Part shown: positions 1-9,635 of the stretch, in pieces | Layout of the letters: every line of letters starts with the position of its first letter | Position numbering within the stretch: the first letter of the stretch is position 1 | Source of the DNA: Croceitalea dokdonensis DOKDO 023 | GTDB lineage: Bacteria > Bacteroidota > Bacteroidia > Flavobacteriales > Flavobacteriaceae | Direction of reading: 5' to 3' | Assembly: GCF_001306415.1 (NCBI RefSeq) | Contig: NZ_LDJX01000004.1 | Span: 345,631-409,630 of the forward strand | Length of the DNA stretch: 64,000 nucleotides | Program-made: the position numbers and the translations under genes | The notes under the pieces: generated by a model | Told to the model about the DNA's origin: nothing | What the model saw: the letters and a program-made list of their open reading frames with translations, nothing else | Databases searched by the model: none

Positions 1-1170
1 GCAGACCAACGCGGCTATTACGGGGAGTTCGGCGGGGCTTTTATCCCTGAAATGCTCTACCCGAACGTAGAAGAGCTGCGCCAAAGGTATTTGGAGATTA
101 TGTACGAGGATTCCTTTCAAAAGGAATTCCATCAACTTTTAAAGGATTACGTGGGCCGTCCCTCCCCGTTGTATTATGCAAAACGCCTTTCTAAAAAACA
201 TCAAACCAAAGTTTACCTAAAACGTGAGGACCTTAATCACACAGGGGCACACAAGGTAAACAATACCATTGGACAGATTTTAATGGCAAAGAAATTAGGG
301 AAGACCCGTATTATTGCAGAAACTGGTGCCGGCCAGCACGGTGTGGCCACCGCCACGGTATGTGCCTTAATGGGCATGGAATGCATTGTTTATATGGGTG
401 AAATAGATATTGCCCGCCAGGCGCCCAATGTGGCCCGCATGAAAATGCTCGGGGCTACCGTAAGGCCAGCGTTATCTGGTAGTCGCACCTTAAAGGACGC
501 CACCAACGAAGCTATACGGGATTGGATAAACAATCCAGTAGATACCCATTACATCATTGGTTCGGCCATTGGGCCACACCCCTACCCTGATATGGTTACA
601 CGGTTTCAATCCGTGATTTCCGAAGAAATAAAATGGCAGTTGAAAGAGAAGGAAGGACGTGAAAATCCAGATTATGTGGTGGCCTGTATCGGCGGTGGAA
701 GCAATGCAGCAGGAACCTATCACCATTTTTTGGACCAGCCAGAAGTTGGTATTATAGCGGTTGAAGCTGCTGGTAAAGGAGTGGAAACCGGAGAAAGCGC
801 GGCAACCTCAGCATTAGGTAAGGTTGGAATCATACACGGCTGTAAGACCATGCTGATGCAAACAGAAGACGGGCAAATTACGGAACCTTACTCCATTTCC
901 GCAGGATTGGATTATCCTGGCGTAGGGCCAATGCATTCACATTTATATACCTCTGGAAGGGCAGCGTTTTATTCCGCCACCGATGATGAAGCCATGACGG
1001 CAGGCCTAGAACTTTCGCAATTGGAAGGTATAATTCCGGCCATAGAAACGGGCCATGCCTTTGCCATTTTCCAACATAAGACCTTTGAACCTGATGACAT
1101 TGTGGTCATTAGCCTTTCTGGACGGGGGGATAAGGATTTACAAACCTATATTGATTATTTCAAACTTTAA
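1..1170 (+). CDS. trpB: Tryptophan synthase beta chain, 5'-truncated by window edge
   Basis: PLP enzyme that joins indole and serine to make tryptophan, in the cytosol as an alpha2-beta2 complex with TrpA. The frame is open from base 1, and its first codons give the typical N-terminal GYYGEFGGAFIPEML motif, so the true start lies just outside the window and an internal Met at base 52 is not the start. The PLP lysine sits in HTGAHKVNN (Lys codon 253-255). The phosphate-binding GGGSNA loop follows at about 690. The C-terminus is complete. trpA follows after 41 bases, so this is the distal part of a trp operon. Family identity is secure. Confidence 0.97.
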   Translation, partial: ADQRGYYGEFGGAFIPEMLYPNVEELRQRYLEIMYEDSFQKEFHQLLKDYVGRPSPLYYAKRLSKKHQTKVYLKREDLNHTGAHKVNNTIGQILMAKKLGKTRIIAETGAGQHGVATATVCALMGMECIVYMGEIDIARQAPNVARMKMLGATVRPALSGSRTLKDATNEAIRDWINNPVDTHYIIGSAIGPHPYPDMVTRFQSVISEEIKWQLKEKEGRENPDYVVACIGGGSNAAGTYHHFLDQPEVGIIAVEAAGKGVETGESAATSALGKVGIIHGCKTMLMQTEDGQITEPYSISAGLDYPGVGPMHSHLYTSGRAAFYSATDDEAMTAGLELSQLEGIIPAIETGHAFAIFQHKTFEPDDIVVISLSGRGDKDLQTYIDYFKL

Positions 1171-1211
1171 TTTCATATCCGTTACGGCGTAAATGAAATG
1201 ACCGAAAACCT

Positions 1212-1994
1212 ATGAACAGAATCAACCAAAAAATGCAACAGAAAAACCAGGCTACAGGAGCGCCAGGAAAGTTGCTCTCTATCTATTTCACCTCTGGTTA
1301 TCCAAACCTGGACGATACCGTGACCATCATTCAACAACTGGAAAAGAATGGGGTGGACATGGTTGAAATTGGTTTGCCCTTTAGCGATCCCTTGGCAGAC
1401 GGCCCTACCATACAGGAGAGCTCCACCGTAGCACTTAAAAATGGGATGACCACGGAAAAGTTGTTTGAGCAGTTGCGCGGGGTTCGGGATTTGGTCTCCA
1501 TTCCTTTGATTGCCATGGGATACTTTAATCCCATGCTCCAATACGGTGTGGAAGCCTTTTGCAAAAAATGCCATGAAATTGGCATTGATGGCATCATTAT
1601 GCCAGACCTACCTTTGGATGTGTACCAAGAAGAATATGAGGCGATTTTTAAAAAATACGGACTGATCAATATTTTTCTCATCACTCCGCAGACCAGCGAA
1701 GAACGCATCAGGGAAATAGACGAAGCCTCGGAAGGGTTTATATACATGGTAAGCTCCGCCAGCGTCACCGGTTCTAAATCTGGTTTTGGAACGGAACAGG
1801 AAGCTTATTTTAAACGTGTTGCCTCCATGAACCTAAAAAACCCACAAATTGTAGGGTTTGGCATCAAAGATGCCCAAACGTTTCAACAGGCCACCAAAAC
1901 CGCAAAAGGGGGCATTATAGGCTCAGCATTTATAAAGCACCTGACGGAACATGGGGTAGCATCAATATCAGACTTTATTCAAAGAATTAGGTAA
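1212..1994 (+). CDS. trpA: Tryptophan synthase alpha chain
   Basis: TIM-barrel lyase of 260 residues that splits indole-3-glycerol phosphate and channels indole to TrpB. The catalytic pair is visible: Glu52 in VEIGLPFSDP and Asp63 in LADGP, matching Glu49/Asp60 of the enteric enzyme with an offset of three. The phosphate-binding end (GFGIKDAQT, then GGIIGSAF) is intact and the length is usual. It lies 41 bases after trpB and is presumably cotranscribed. The reverse-strand open frames across it are shadows. Confidence 0.97.
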   Translation: MNRINQKMQQKNQATGAPGKLLSIYFTSGYPNLDDTVTIIQQLEKNGVDMVEIGLPFSDPLADGPTIQESSTVALKNGMTTEKLFEQLRGVRDLVSIPLIAMGYFNPMLQYGVEAFCKKCHEIGIDGIIMPDLPLDVYQEEYEAIFKKYGLINIFLITPQTSEERIREIDEASEGFIYMVSSASVTGSKSGFGTEQEAYFKRVASMNLKNPQIVGFGIKDAQTFQQATKTAKGGIIGSAFIKHLTEHGVASISDFIQRIR

Positions 1995-2154
1995 TTGGTC
2001 TTACTTTGGTCTCCATAATTTGGTCATATATCTAAGGATTCTTTTACAGGATTATAAGATCCCTGTTGGTATCGGCCTTAATTTAAAATCCTTACCATGG
2101 TTTTTTGGCATACCCACCATTTTGTACTAGTTTTTAACCTAATAAAGTTACCGA

Positions 2155-3651
2155 ATGAAAAGATTTTGTAATTCCCTAGTTATCTTCATTTTTTGTATCG
2201 CAATACAGGCCCAAGATTCAACCGCAGTTAAATCTCAGGTGGCCAAGGCCATTAATGAACTTCGTGATTTTGTGTCGCTGCCCAATGACGCCTTGGACAG
2301 GGAGGCCATAGAAGATAATTTGATTTGGCTAAAGAAAAATTTTAACGCTAGGGGCTTTAACACCACCGAACTCCCTACGGAAAACCACCCTTTGTTTTTT
2401 GCAGCACTGCCCATGCAGGACAACAAGCCAACAGTGCTGTTTTATATGCATTTTGATGGGCAATCCGTTGATGCCTCCAAGTGGGCACAACCAAATCCGT
2501 ACCAGGTGGTCTTAAAAGAGCCTACTGATAACGGTTGGCAGACCCATCCCTTTGAGGAAATGCTGGAGGATATTAATTATAATTGGAGGTTGTTTGGACG
2601 CTCTACCTCTGATGACAAAGGGCCCATTATCATGTTCTTAAATGCCATAGACCTCCTCAACAAAGATGGGAGGGAACTACAATATAACGTAAAGGTTATC
2701 TTGGACGGTGAAGAGGAAAGAAGCAGTAAGCCCCTACCAACGGCCGTAAAACAATATCGAGAACTGTTAGAGGCAGATTTTTTGATCATCAATGATGGCC
2801 CAGTCCATGCTTCGGAAAAGCCTACCTTAGTATACGGTTGCCGTGGCATTACCACCTTGGGAATCACCACCTATGGGCCAATCAAGCCCCAACATAGCGG
2901 ACATTATGGCAATTACGCGCCAAACCCAGGATTTCAATTGGCGCAACTATTGGCCAGCATGAAAGACAACGAAGGCCGTGTCACCATAAAAGGCTATTAT
3001 GACGGCATCTCCCTGGATGAGGGTACACAGGCCATTTTAAGAAGTGTGCCGGACAACAATGCTAAAATTGCAGAAAGATTACAGTTTAAAACAGCAGAAA
3101 AAGTTGGGGGTTTTTACCAAGAGAGTTTACAGTTTCCCAGCTTAAACATACGCGGATTGGGGTCCGGCTGGATCGGAGATCAAGCAAGGACCATTGTTCC
3201 CGCTACCGCTACCGCGGAATTAGACCTAAGATTGGTACCAGAGTCCGATGGCAATAAACTTAAAACATTGGTCAAAAGCCATATTGCCAAACAAGGATTC
3301 ACCATCTTGGACACCGTTCCCACCAAGGAGCAACGCTTAGAGAACAACAAAATCGTCACCATAAAAGAGGGTAACGTGACGGATGCATTCAGAACCGATC
3401 TAAACAATCCTTTTGGAAAGAAATTGGTCCAAATTTTAGAGGAGACCTTTAAAGAAGAGGTGGTTCAGATTCGTATTATGGGAGGTACGGTACCTATTGC
3501 ACCGTTTATTAACGAACTGCAGGTGCCAGCCTTTATCGTCCCAATGGTGAATCCGGACAACAACCAACACAGCCCCAATGAAAATTTAAAGATTGGGCAA
3601 CTGGCCTATGGCATCCGGGCCTTCTATGGAATATTGGGCAGTTTTAACTAG
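2155..3651 (+). CDS. Secreted M20-family metallopeptidase (dipeptidase-like)
   Basis: Predicted zinc exopeptidase of 498 residues with an N-terminal signal peptide (about residues 1-19, ending AIQAQ), so probably periplasmic. M20 features in order: the first metal histidine in YMHFDGQ (His99, Asp101), the bridging aspartate in GRSTSDDKG (about 153), the catalytic and metal glutamates in LDGEEERSS, and HSGHYGN at the start of the dimerisation (lid) domain. A late HSPNE motif supplies the last metal histidine. The 160-base gap after trpA suggests its own transcription unit. The stop codon overlaps that of the converging PEP carboxylase gene by four bases. The substrate cannot be read from sequence. 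Confidence 0.9.
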   Translation: MKRFCNSLVIFIFCIAIQAQDSTAVKSQVAKAINELRDFVSLPNDALDREAIEDNLIWLKKNFNARGFNTTELPTENHPLFFAALPMQDNKPTVLFYMHFDGQSVDASKWAQPNPYQVVLKEPTDNGWQTHPFEEMLEDINYNWRLFGRSTSDDKGPIIMFLNAIDLLNKDGRELQYNVKVILDGEEERSSKPLPTAVKQYRELLEADFLIINDGPVHASEKPTLVYGCRGITTLGITTYGPIKPQHSGHYGNYAPNPGFQLAQLLASMKDNEGRVTIKGYYDGISLDEGTQAILRSVPDNNAKIAERLQFKTAEKVGGFYQESLQFPSLNIRGLGSGWIGDQARTIVPATATAELDLRLVPESDGNKLKTLVKSHIAKQGFTILDTVPTKEQRLENNKIVTIKEGNVTDAFRTDLNNPFGKKLVQILEETFKEEVVQIRIMGGTVPIAPFINELQVPAFIVPMVNPDNNQHSPNENLKIGQLAYGIRAFYGILGSFN

Positions 3652-6197
3652 GCCGAATTCCTACTCGCGTTGATATTACCATATAAGGAACGAGTCACAA
3701 TTTTTTCATAAAGCTCTTTGTACTCCGTGTTTTGGGTAATCTGGTACAATGCATTTTGTTGAATGACCAACAAGGGCAACACAATATTTTCACGGATTTT
3801 TACGGACTCCCTAGAAACCGCTTCGTCTTCCATCAATATTTTATGTCCAGAGACCTCTAAAAGCATTTTCTCGGAGAGCTGGTACTCATCGTAAAGAATA
3901 GTCCAGAATTCCCCAAATTCAGGGTCGTCTTTCATATATGCAGTAAGTTCAAAATTACTTTTTGCCAGTGACATCATGCTATTATGCATTAACGCCCTAA
4001 AAAAAGGAACTTCTTTATACAATTTTTTTACCGCTGCCATCCTACCCTCATCCTTACATTTTTTTATGGCAGTTCCAAGACCAAAATATCCAGGAACATT
4101 TTGTTTTAATTGACTCCAGGATCCAACAAATGAAATGGCCCTTAAATCAGATAAGGTCAATTGTTTTTTGTTCCCGCGTTTACCAGGGCGACTCCCAATA
4201 TTGGCTTTTGTGTAATATTTTAAAGTACTCCTGTGCTCTAGGTATGGAATAAACTTTGGATGCTGCTTTAAAGATTCATACTTCGCATAGCTCATTTCAG
4301 AAAGAGATTCAATCAATCTTCTATCCGCAGCGGAAATAACATGCTCCTTACCAAAAAGGTTATTGCTTAAACCCGCCGTAAGGAGTTGCTCCGCGTTATG
4401 TATAAACTGTTCTTTGGTGCCGTAGGTACTGGTAATGGTCTGCCCCTGTATGGTCAATTGAATTTCATGGTTGGCCACGGCCTTTGTCTGTGCGGCATAG
4501 AAACGGTGGGTCTTGCCGCCACCCCTGGCCGGCGGGCCACCACGCCCATCAAAAAACTTTGCTTTTATCCCATTCTTTTTACATACCCTGCTCAAGGTTT
4601 CCTTGGTCTTTAATATGGACCAATTGGCTTTTAAATAACCACCGTCCTTGGTGCCGTCAGAAAAACCTAGCATTATGGTATGGGCATCGCCCCGGCGTTC
4701 TAAATGGTCACGGTAGGCGGGGATATCAAACAAGGTTTGCATTACCGTTTCAGAGGCGTCCATCCCCTTCATGGTCTCAAACAAAGGAATTATATCAAAA
4801 CTGATGTCTTTCTCCTTAAAACCACTCCATCTAAACAATCCAAAAACAAATAATACAGAGAAAATATCTTCCGAATTGCTAATGATATACCTATTACAAC
4901 CCTCTTCCCCGTTTTTGGCCTGAATGGATTTTAATTGTTGGATATTGGCAATGGTATCCTTAACGATATCTACTGAATAATCATCTGGATTTAGCTGTAG
5001 TTCCTTATTGAGACACCAATCCGCGAGTTCTTCTTTTGTAAGTTCCTCCAAAGCTTCCTTAATGGCACCTTGTTTTTTTAATACCTCTGTGACTACTTCA
5101 TAGTGTTTGCTATGGTCTTGTCTAATATCCAAACTGGCAAAATGGGTCTTGAAGATATGTACCTTGTCCATCAATTTTTTTAATTGATCTAGATACAGCC
5201 CATGGTAATGGGTTTCCAACAAGGACTTGGCTTCCTCTAAATGTGCGATGATTTCCCCATAGGATATCACAAAGTTCTCTTGGAACATGGCCTTGTAAAG
5301 TTTTACATTTAATCCGTTTAGCGAGGATTGGACCTTTTCAAAGCTTAATTTTTTGCGGAGAACTTTAAGCTCATTGTAATAACACTTCATCAAATTCAAC
5401 CGGAGTTCATCCGCTACCTGATTGGTAATCTTAGCGGTCACAAAGGGATTGCCGTCACGATCTCCGCCAGGCCAAAAGCCCAATTTTAAAATATTGTAGT
5501 TATCAAAATCATAATCCCTGGTGTTCTTTTTAATGTACTGGAACAATTCCCCTACCGCATCGTAATAGGTATGTCTAAGAATGTAGATGATGTTTTTAGC
5601 CTCATCTAGCGGCGTGGGCTTTTTGGCGTTCAACAAGGAGGTTAAACCTAATTGTTGAATGGTAAGATCAATATCATCAATCCTGTTTTCATCTATTAAA
5701 CTCCTTAATTCGGAAATAATATCCAAAACGGCCGGTGTGTAAAATTGGGTTGGATGTGCCGTTAGGACAATCCTTGCGCTAAAAGTGGACAGTTGTTTAG
5801 TGATTTTATCCCAATTTTTGCTTTGATCTATAAACTGGAAATAATCCTTAATCCTTGATGAACCCGTGTATTGTTGTAATTTGGGAAATGCGGCATCCTC
5901 AACGCTGTCATAGAGGACTACCTGCCTTTCCACATACTGGATGATCCTGAACATAAAATCCAACCGTTCCCGTTCAGTTTTGATATCGGTAAAATGGGTA
6001 AAGAAATTATCCAGAATATCTTGCGGGTTTTTCCCTTTCTTGAGCCCTTTCCCGCATTGATCAAAAAGTAACCGAACCAAGGTTCCAAAATTTTCCATTT
6101 CGGCATAGGGCAGACTCAGAAATAGACTGTTATAGATATTGTATTTATTGGTGACGGATTTTTTAAACTCCTTTAACCGTTTGTTTTGCTGCATCAT
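3648..6197 (-). CDS. ppc: Phosphoenolpyruvate carboxylase
   Basis: Anaplerotic enzyme (849 residues) that carboxylates PEP with bicarbonate to oxaloacetate. Recognisable blocks: LTAHPTQF holds the catalytic histidine, FWPGGDRDGNPFVT follows, then GFSDGTKDGG and FDGRGGPPARGGG with the catalytic arginine loop. Several residues differ from the enterobacterial consensus (HPTQ instead of HPTE, FDGRGG instead of FHGRGG, and a C-terminal RNSA instead of the usual NTG ending). I take these as a divergent Bacteroidota-type branch, not inactivation, because His and Arg positions are kept. Two adjacent Met codons could start the protein. It converges on the M20 peptidase with a four-base stop overlap. 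Confidence 0.93.
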   Translation of the reverse strand: MMQQNKRLKEFKKSVTNKYNIYNSLFLSLPYAEMENFGTLVRLLFDQCGKGLKKGKNPQDILDNFFTHFTDIKTERERLDFMFRIIQYVERQVVLYDSVEDAAFPKLQQYTGSSRIKDYFQFIDQSKNWDKITKQLSTFSARIVLTAHPTQFYTPAVLDIISELRSLIDENRIDDIDLTIQQLGLTSLLNAKKPTPLDEAKNIIYILRHTYYDAVGELFQYIKKNTRDYDFDNYNILKLGFWPGGDRDGNPFVTAKITNQVADELRLNLMKCYYNELKVLRKKLSFEKVQSSLNGLNVKLYKAMFQENFVISYGEIIAHLEEAKSLLETHYHGLYLDQLKKLMDKVHIFKTHFASLDIRQDHSKHYEVVTEVLKKQGAIKEALEELTKEELADWCLNKELQLNPDDYSVDIVKDTIANIQQLKSIQAKNGEEGCNRYIISNSEDIFSVLFVFGLFRWSGFKEKDISFDIIPLFETMKGMDASETVMQTLFDIPAYRDHLERRGDAHTIMLGFSDGTKDGGYLKANWSILKTKETLSRVCKKNGIKAKFFDGRGGPPARGGGKTHRFYAAQTKAVANHEIQLTIQGQTITSTYGTKEQFIHNAEQLLTAGLSNNLFGKEHVISAADRRLIESLSEMSYAKYESLKQHPKFIPYLEHRSTLKYYTKANIGSRPGKRGNKKQLTLSDLRAISFVGSWSQLKQNVPGYFGLGTAIKKCKDEGRMAAVKKLYKEVPFFRALMHNSMMSLAKSNFELTAYMKDDPEFGEFWTILYDEYQLSEKMLLEVSGHKILMEDEAVSRESVKIRENIVLPLLVIQQNALYQITQNTEYKELYEKIVTRSLYGNINASRNSA

Positions 6198-6315
6198 AGT
6201 TATATCATATATGGTAGGTACACTAAAAGGTTAAAGATCGTAATAAAAGGGAGATTATTGGTTGTTTTAGAATCAAATCACAAGATTGATATTTCAGGTA
6301 AGACCTTGACACAAA

Positions 6316-6987
6316 TTAGTCTTTAAAATGGGCTTGGTACTGCAATATTCTAAAATCAATGGTATTGAATTCTGGATTCTTACGCTTTAAGGTTTTGTAA
6401 GCAGGCAAACTACCTACCGCCCTATTGGCGGCACCAGAGGGTGCCGTTAGGGAAACCACACGGATGCTCTTCTTGGTCTTGGGATGGACAAAACAGTGGA
6501 TTCTAGGCACCTCATCATTAATGACCCTAAGCTTTATTTGATGTTCCCTTAATTGCTTTCTTAAAAAATATTCCGGTCCATTTTTACTGTTGCCACCCGT
6601 TAACAAAAGGGTTTCAACAGTTGAAAATTGTTGAAGATAATAAAGCATATCCCGCAATCTTACTTCCTGCATTCCCATATCGGAGGCGTCTATTTTATGT
6701 CGCACGGCAGAAGATACGATATCACATATCCCAATGAGATTGCTTTTAAGGAACTGTATTCGTTGTTGGATGGCAGCTTCCGATGTCTCGTACAATAAAT
6801 CCAGATCATGGATACGGTCAATTATTTTCCACAACTGGCCATCTCGGCTTCCATAACAGAAATCCACGTCCCCATCTTTTAGTTGGCCAAGGCTAAACCT
6901 TGGAGGCGGTAAGGTCCCTACAATCACTTTTCTTACGCCAGGAAATAAAAATGGTTCATAAGGGTGTTTGTGCAAAAACATGCCCAA
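6316..6987 (-). CDS. Uracil-DNA-glycosylase-superfamily-like protein
   Basis: Protein of 223 residues resembling a divergent branch of the uracil-DNA glycosylase fold. It has an N-terminal VGTLPPPRFS segment in the position of the water-activating motif, FCYGSRDGQLWK, a GICDIVSS stretch, a central TLLLTGGNSKNG strand-turn and a late LTAPSGAANR that could be the DNA-intercalation loop (normally HPSP-like). The canonical catalytic Asp/Asn is not obvious, so activity is an inference. No signal peptide. It lies alone behind ppc on the minus strand, with a second possible start Met at residue 3. Confidence 0.6.
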   Translation of the reverse strand: MGMFLHKHPYEPFLFPGVRKVIVGTLPPPRFSLGQLKDGDVDFCYGSRDGQLWKIIDRIHDLDLLYETSEAAIQQRIQFLKSNLIGICDIVSSAVRHKIDASDMGMQEVRLRDMLYYLQQFSTVETLLLTGGNSKNGPEYFLRKQLREHQIKLRVINDEVPRIHCFVHPKTKKSIRVVSLTAPSGAANRAVGSLPAYKTLKRKNPEFNTIDFRILQYQAHFKD

Positions 6988-7147
6988 AGATATCTGTTTC
7001 CAGTTGTTTTGTTTTATTGCTAAAAATTATTATTTTAAGGAAAGAAAGATAAAATAGTACTAACCAGTACCGTGTCTTACGAATGGAGGTTTTTTTAACA
7101 ACGTATTTTAGTGAAGCGCATCCAATTAATCACAAGAAACATCAATT

Positions 7148-7282
7148 ATGGGCAAAGGGGACATTAAAACAAAACGAGGTAAAATAGCCAACAAATCCTA
7201 CGGGGCAAGACGACGAAGAAAAATCAGGAAACGGGTGACCGTTGAGGAGAAAATTGCCACGGAAACCACTAAAAAAAGTTAA
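7148..7282 (+). CDS. Small ribosomal protein bTHX
   Basis: A 44-residue, extremely basic protein starting MGKGDIKTKRGKIANKSYG and ending in a short acidic/basic tail. This matches the bTHX (Thx) family, a small peptide bound in the head of the 30S subunit. The start is fixed by the conserved MGKGD beginning. A near-consensus -7 element (TATTTTAG, about 7102-7109) lies upstream. The stop codon overlaps the stop of the converging lipoprotein gene by four bases. The usual core ends after about 27 residues; the extra C-terminal 17 residues are an extension. Confidence 0.88.
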   Translation: MGKGDIKTKRGKIANKSYGARRRRKIRKRVTVEEKIATETTKKS

Positions 7283-7641
7283 TCTACCTTAAAGGTAACC
7301 TGTACCGCACCGTTATCCGTAAAATCAATTTCATAGGTATACAATCCTACAGGTAAAAGTTCCTGAAGGCTATCATTTACGGTGTAGTTAAATGTTGTGC
7401 TATCCGTAACAATGGTCAATGGCATTTGTGGAAACGCTTCTTCAAAGGAGATGTAATCGGAAAAACCATCTGCGGATACGTTTTCATAAAATAGGCTATC
7501 CTGTATGACCTCTACGAGGTTAAAATCTACTGCAGTGTTGTTCCGTATTCTGATATTGGCCGTCATTAGCTCGTCATCCCTATCTGCGCAGGAGACGGCT
7601 ATGGCCATGCACGCCATAAATGCCACTATTCCCTTTTTCAT
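7279..7641 (-). CDS. Small putative lipoprotein of unknown function
   Basis: A 120-residue protein with a lipoprotein signal peptide: basic start, hydrophobic core, and IAVSC with the lipidation cysteine at residue 18 followed by acidic residues (ADRDDE). The mature part is short and beta-rich (alternating NIRIRNNT, FNYTV, YTYEIDF, VQVTFKVD) and may form one small sandwich domain. I do not recognise the family. The acidic residues after the Cys would suit inner-membrane retention in enterobacteria, but that rule is unproven in Bacteroidota. Confidence 0.75.
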   Translation of the reverse strand: MKKGIVAFMACMAIAVSCADRDDELMTANIRIRNNTAVDFNLVEVIQDSLFYENVSADGFSDYISFEEAFPQMPLTIVTDSTTFNYTVNDSLQELLPVGLYTYEIDFTDNGAVQVTFKVD

Positions 7642-7685
7642 AACCTTGAGGTTTACTATAAGAACGGGGAATGAAAAAAAATATT

Positions 7686-8447
7686 CTATCTAATGAATAC
7701 TGGTTGATTTTCCTTTAAGGTGTGCTCCTTACTAAAGATGTAGTCATCATAGTTAAAACCCTTGATATCCTCTAATGTTTTAGCATCGTTGTCTATGATG
7801 TAGCGGACCATGGAACCCCTGGCTTTCTTGGCATAAAAACTGATAATCTTAAGGGTATCGTTCTTCCAATCCTTGAAAATTGGGGTGATTACGGTGGTTT
7901 TTAGCTGCTTTTCATCAATGGCGGAGAAATATTCATTACTGGCCAAGTTCACAAAAACCTCACCATCTTCCAATTCCTGGTTTAAATGTTCTGTTAAGGT
8001 ATCCTTCCAAAACTCATATAAATTCTTCTTTCTGCCCACCTTGAGCTGTGTGCCCATTTCCAGCCGATACGGCTGCATCAAATCCAAGGGTCTAAGCATA
8101 CCGTAAAGTCCGGACAGAATCCTAAGGGTATTCTGTAAACGATCTAATTTTGCAAGCGGCAATGTGTAGGCATCCAGTCCTTGATAGACATCGCCATTAA
8201 AAGCAAATACGGCAGGCCTAGCATTTTCTGGGGTAAATGGAAGGGAAAAATCTTGGTTTCTTTGCCAGTTTATTTGCGCCAAATTATCCGAAATGGACAT
8301 TAGGGAGGCAAGGTCTTTTGGTTTCTTTTTCACCAAGACCTTATGTATAATTTGAGCTTTTTCCAAGAGCTGCGGCCCAGTAAATTTAGCGGTGGGCAAT
8401 GGCTGTTCATAATTGAGGGATTTGGCGGGAGAAACTACAATTTTCAT
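7686..8447 (-). CDS. yaaA: Peroxide stress protein YaaA (UPF0246)
   Basis: Cytosolic protein of 253 residues of the YaaA/DUF328 family, which in E. coli lowers free iron during peroxide stress. Family blocks are present: [13 protein letters not shown] at the N-terminus, [20 protein letters not shown] in the middle, [13 protein letters not shown], and [13 protein letters not shown] near the C-terminus. A perfect TAnnTTTG element lies at 8465-8472 on the minus strand, about 17 bases before the start codon, so it is likely transcribed on its own. Confidence 0.93.
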   Translation of the reverse strand: MKIVVSPAKSLNYEQPLPTAKFTGPQLLEKAQIIHKVLVKKKPKDLASLMSISDNLAQINWQRNQDFSLPFTPENARPAVFAFNGDVYQGLDAYTLPLAKLDRLQNTLRILSGLYGMLRPLDLMQPYRLEMGTQLKVGRKKNLYEFWKDTLTEHLNQELEDGEVFVNLASNEYFSAIDEKQLKTTVITPIFKDWKNDTLKIISFYAKKARGSMVRYIIDNDAKTLEDIKGFNYDDYIFSKEHTLKENQPVFIR

Positions 8448-8464
8448 TTCACGTCTATTTTATT

Positions 8465-8472
8465 CAAAAATA
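8465..8472 (-). promoter_or_regulatory. Candidate -7 promoter element of yaaA
   Basis: Reads TATTTTTG on the minus strand, a full match to the Bacteroidota -7 consensus TAnnTTTG, ending 17 bases before the yaaA start. No clear -33 TTTG is seen at the usual spacing. Confidence 0.5.
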
Positions 8473-8612
8473 ACACCTTTCAATAGGAATTTCCATTCGT
8501 GGTAAATGGACTTTTTAAATTTGTAGATCGATAGAACTTATCGTAGCCCATTTTGATGATGTAGCTTTATGTAAATGGGTTAAAAATACCTCCTTTACAT
8601 CCAGGTAAAACT

Positions 8613-9635
8613 CTAGGCAAACTTGGAATATGCCCGCCATTTTTCAATACATTGTTCCATATCCATGGGCAAGTCGGAGTCAAATTGCATCAACTTTCCG
8701 GTTACCGGGTGCTTAAATCCTAGGGTCTTGGCATGTAGCGCCTGGCGGGGCAAAACTTTAAATGCATTGTCCACAAACTGTTTGTACTTGGTAAAAGTGG
8801 TTCCCTTTAGTACCTTATCACCACCGTAACGTTCGTCATTAAAAAGGGTGTGGCCAATATGTTTCATATGCACCCTTATTTGATGCGTTCTTCCCGTTTC
8901 CAATTTACAGCTCACTAAGGTAACATAGCCCAATCTTTCCAATACCTTGTAATGGGTTACTGCCTCCTTGCCTTCCTCCCCATCAGGGAAAACAGCCATT
9001 TGTAATCTATTTTTGGGATGTCTGGCCAAATTACCTTCAATGGTTCCTTCATCTGCCTCTACGTTGCCCCAGACCAAGGCTACGTATTCCCGCTCACTGG
9101 ACTTGTCAAAAAATTGTTTGGCCAAATGGGTCATGGCGGTCTCTGTCTTTGCCACGACCAAAAGACCGGACGTATCCTTATCAATGCGATGCACAAGACC
9201 CGGCCTGTTGGAACTATTATTGGGCAAATGATCAAAATGATAGATCAGGGCGTTGATCAGGGTGCCAGAATAATTGCCGTGTCCGGGATGCACTACCATT
9301 CCCGCTTTTTTATTGACTACCAATAGGGCATCATCCTCATAAACAATATCCAAGGGAATATCCTCTGGTGTCAACAAAAATTCATAAGGTGGGTGCTCAA
9401 ACAAAACCTTTACCTCATCACCCGCCTTAACCTTGTAATTTTGCTTTACCATGGTGCCGTTCACCCAAATATTCCCATCTTTTGCTGCCTTCTGGATTTT
9501 GCTTCGGGTGGCGTTTTCAATAAAATTCATCAAAAACTTATCTACCCTTAAAGGCTCCTGTCCTTTTGAGGCCACAAACTTAAAATGCTCAAAAAGGTCT
9601 TCTTGTCCGGGTTCTAATGGTGTATCTTGGATCAT
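8613..9635 (-). CDS. RluA/RluD-family 23S rRNA pseudouridine synthase
   Basis: Converts uridines to pseudouridine in rRNA. The 340 residues comprise an S4 RNA-binding domain (about 28-85, with RVDKFLMNF and VNGTMVKQNYKVKAGDEV) followed by the catalytic domain. The catalytic aspartate is Asp152 in HRIDKDTSGLLV. The downstream GRTHQIRVHMKHIGHT motif is typical. It begins directly next to the PASTA gene (stop at 9636), so the two are cotranscribed from the promoter near 10245. The RluD subgroup is favoured by the S4 domain, but the target uridines cannot be assigned. Confidence 0.93.
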   Translation of the reverse strand: MIQDTPLEPGQEDLFEHFKFVASKGQEPLRVDKFLMNFIENATRSKIQKAAKDGNIWVNGTMVKQNYKVKAGDEVKVLFEHPPYEFLLTPEDIPLDIVYEDDALLVVNKKAGMVVHPGHGNYSGTLINALIYHFDHLPNNSSNRPGLVHRIDKDTSGLLVVAKTETAMTHLAKQFFDKSSEREYVALVWGNVEADEGTIEGNLARHPKNRLQMAVFPDGEEGKEAVTHYKVLERLGYVTLVSCKLETGRTHQIRVHMKHIGHTLFNDERYGGDKVLKGTTFTKYKQFVDNAFKVLPRQALHAKTLGFKHPVTGKLMQFDSDLPMDMEQCIEKWRAYSKFA

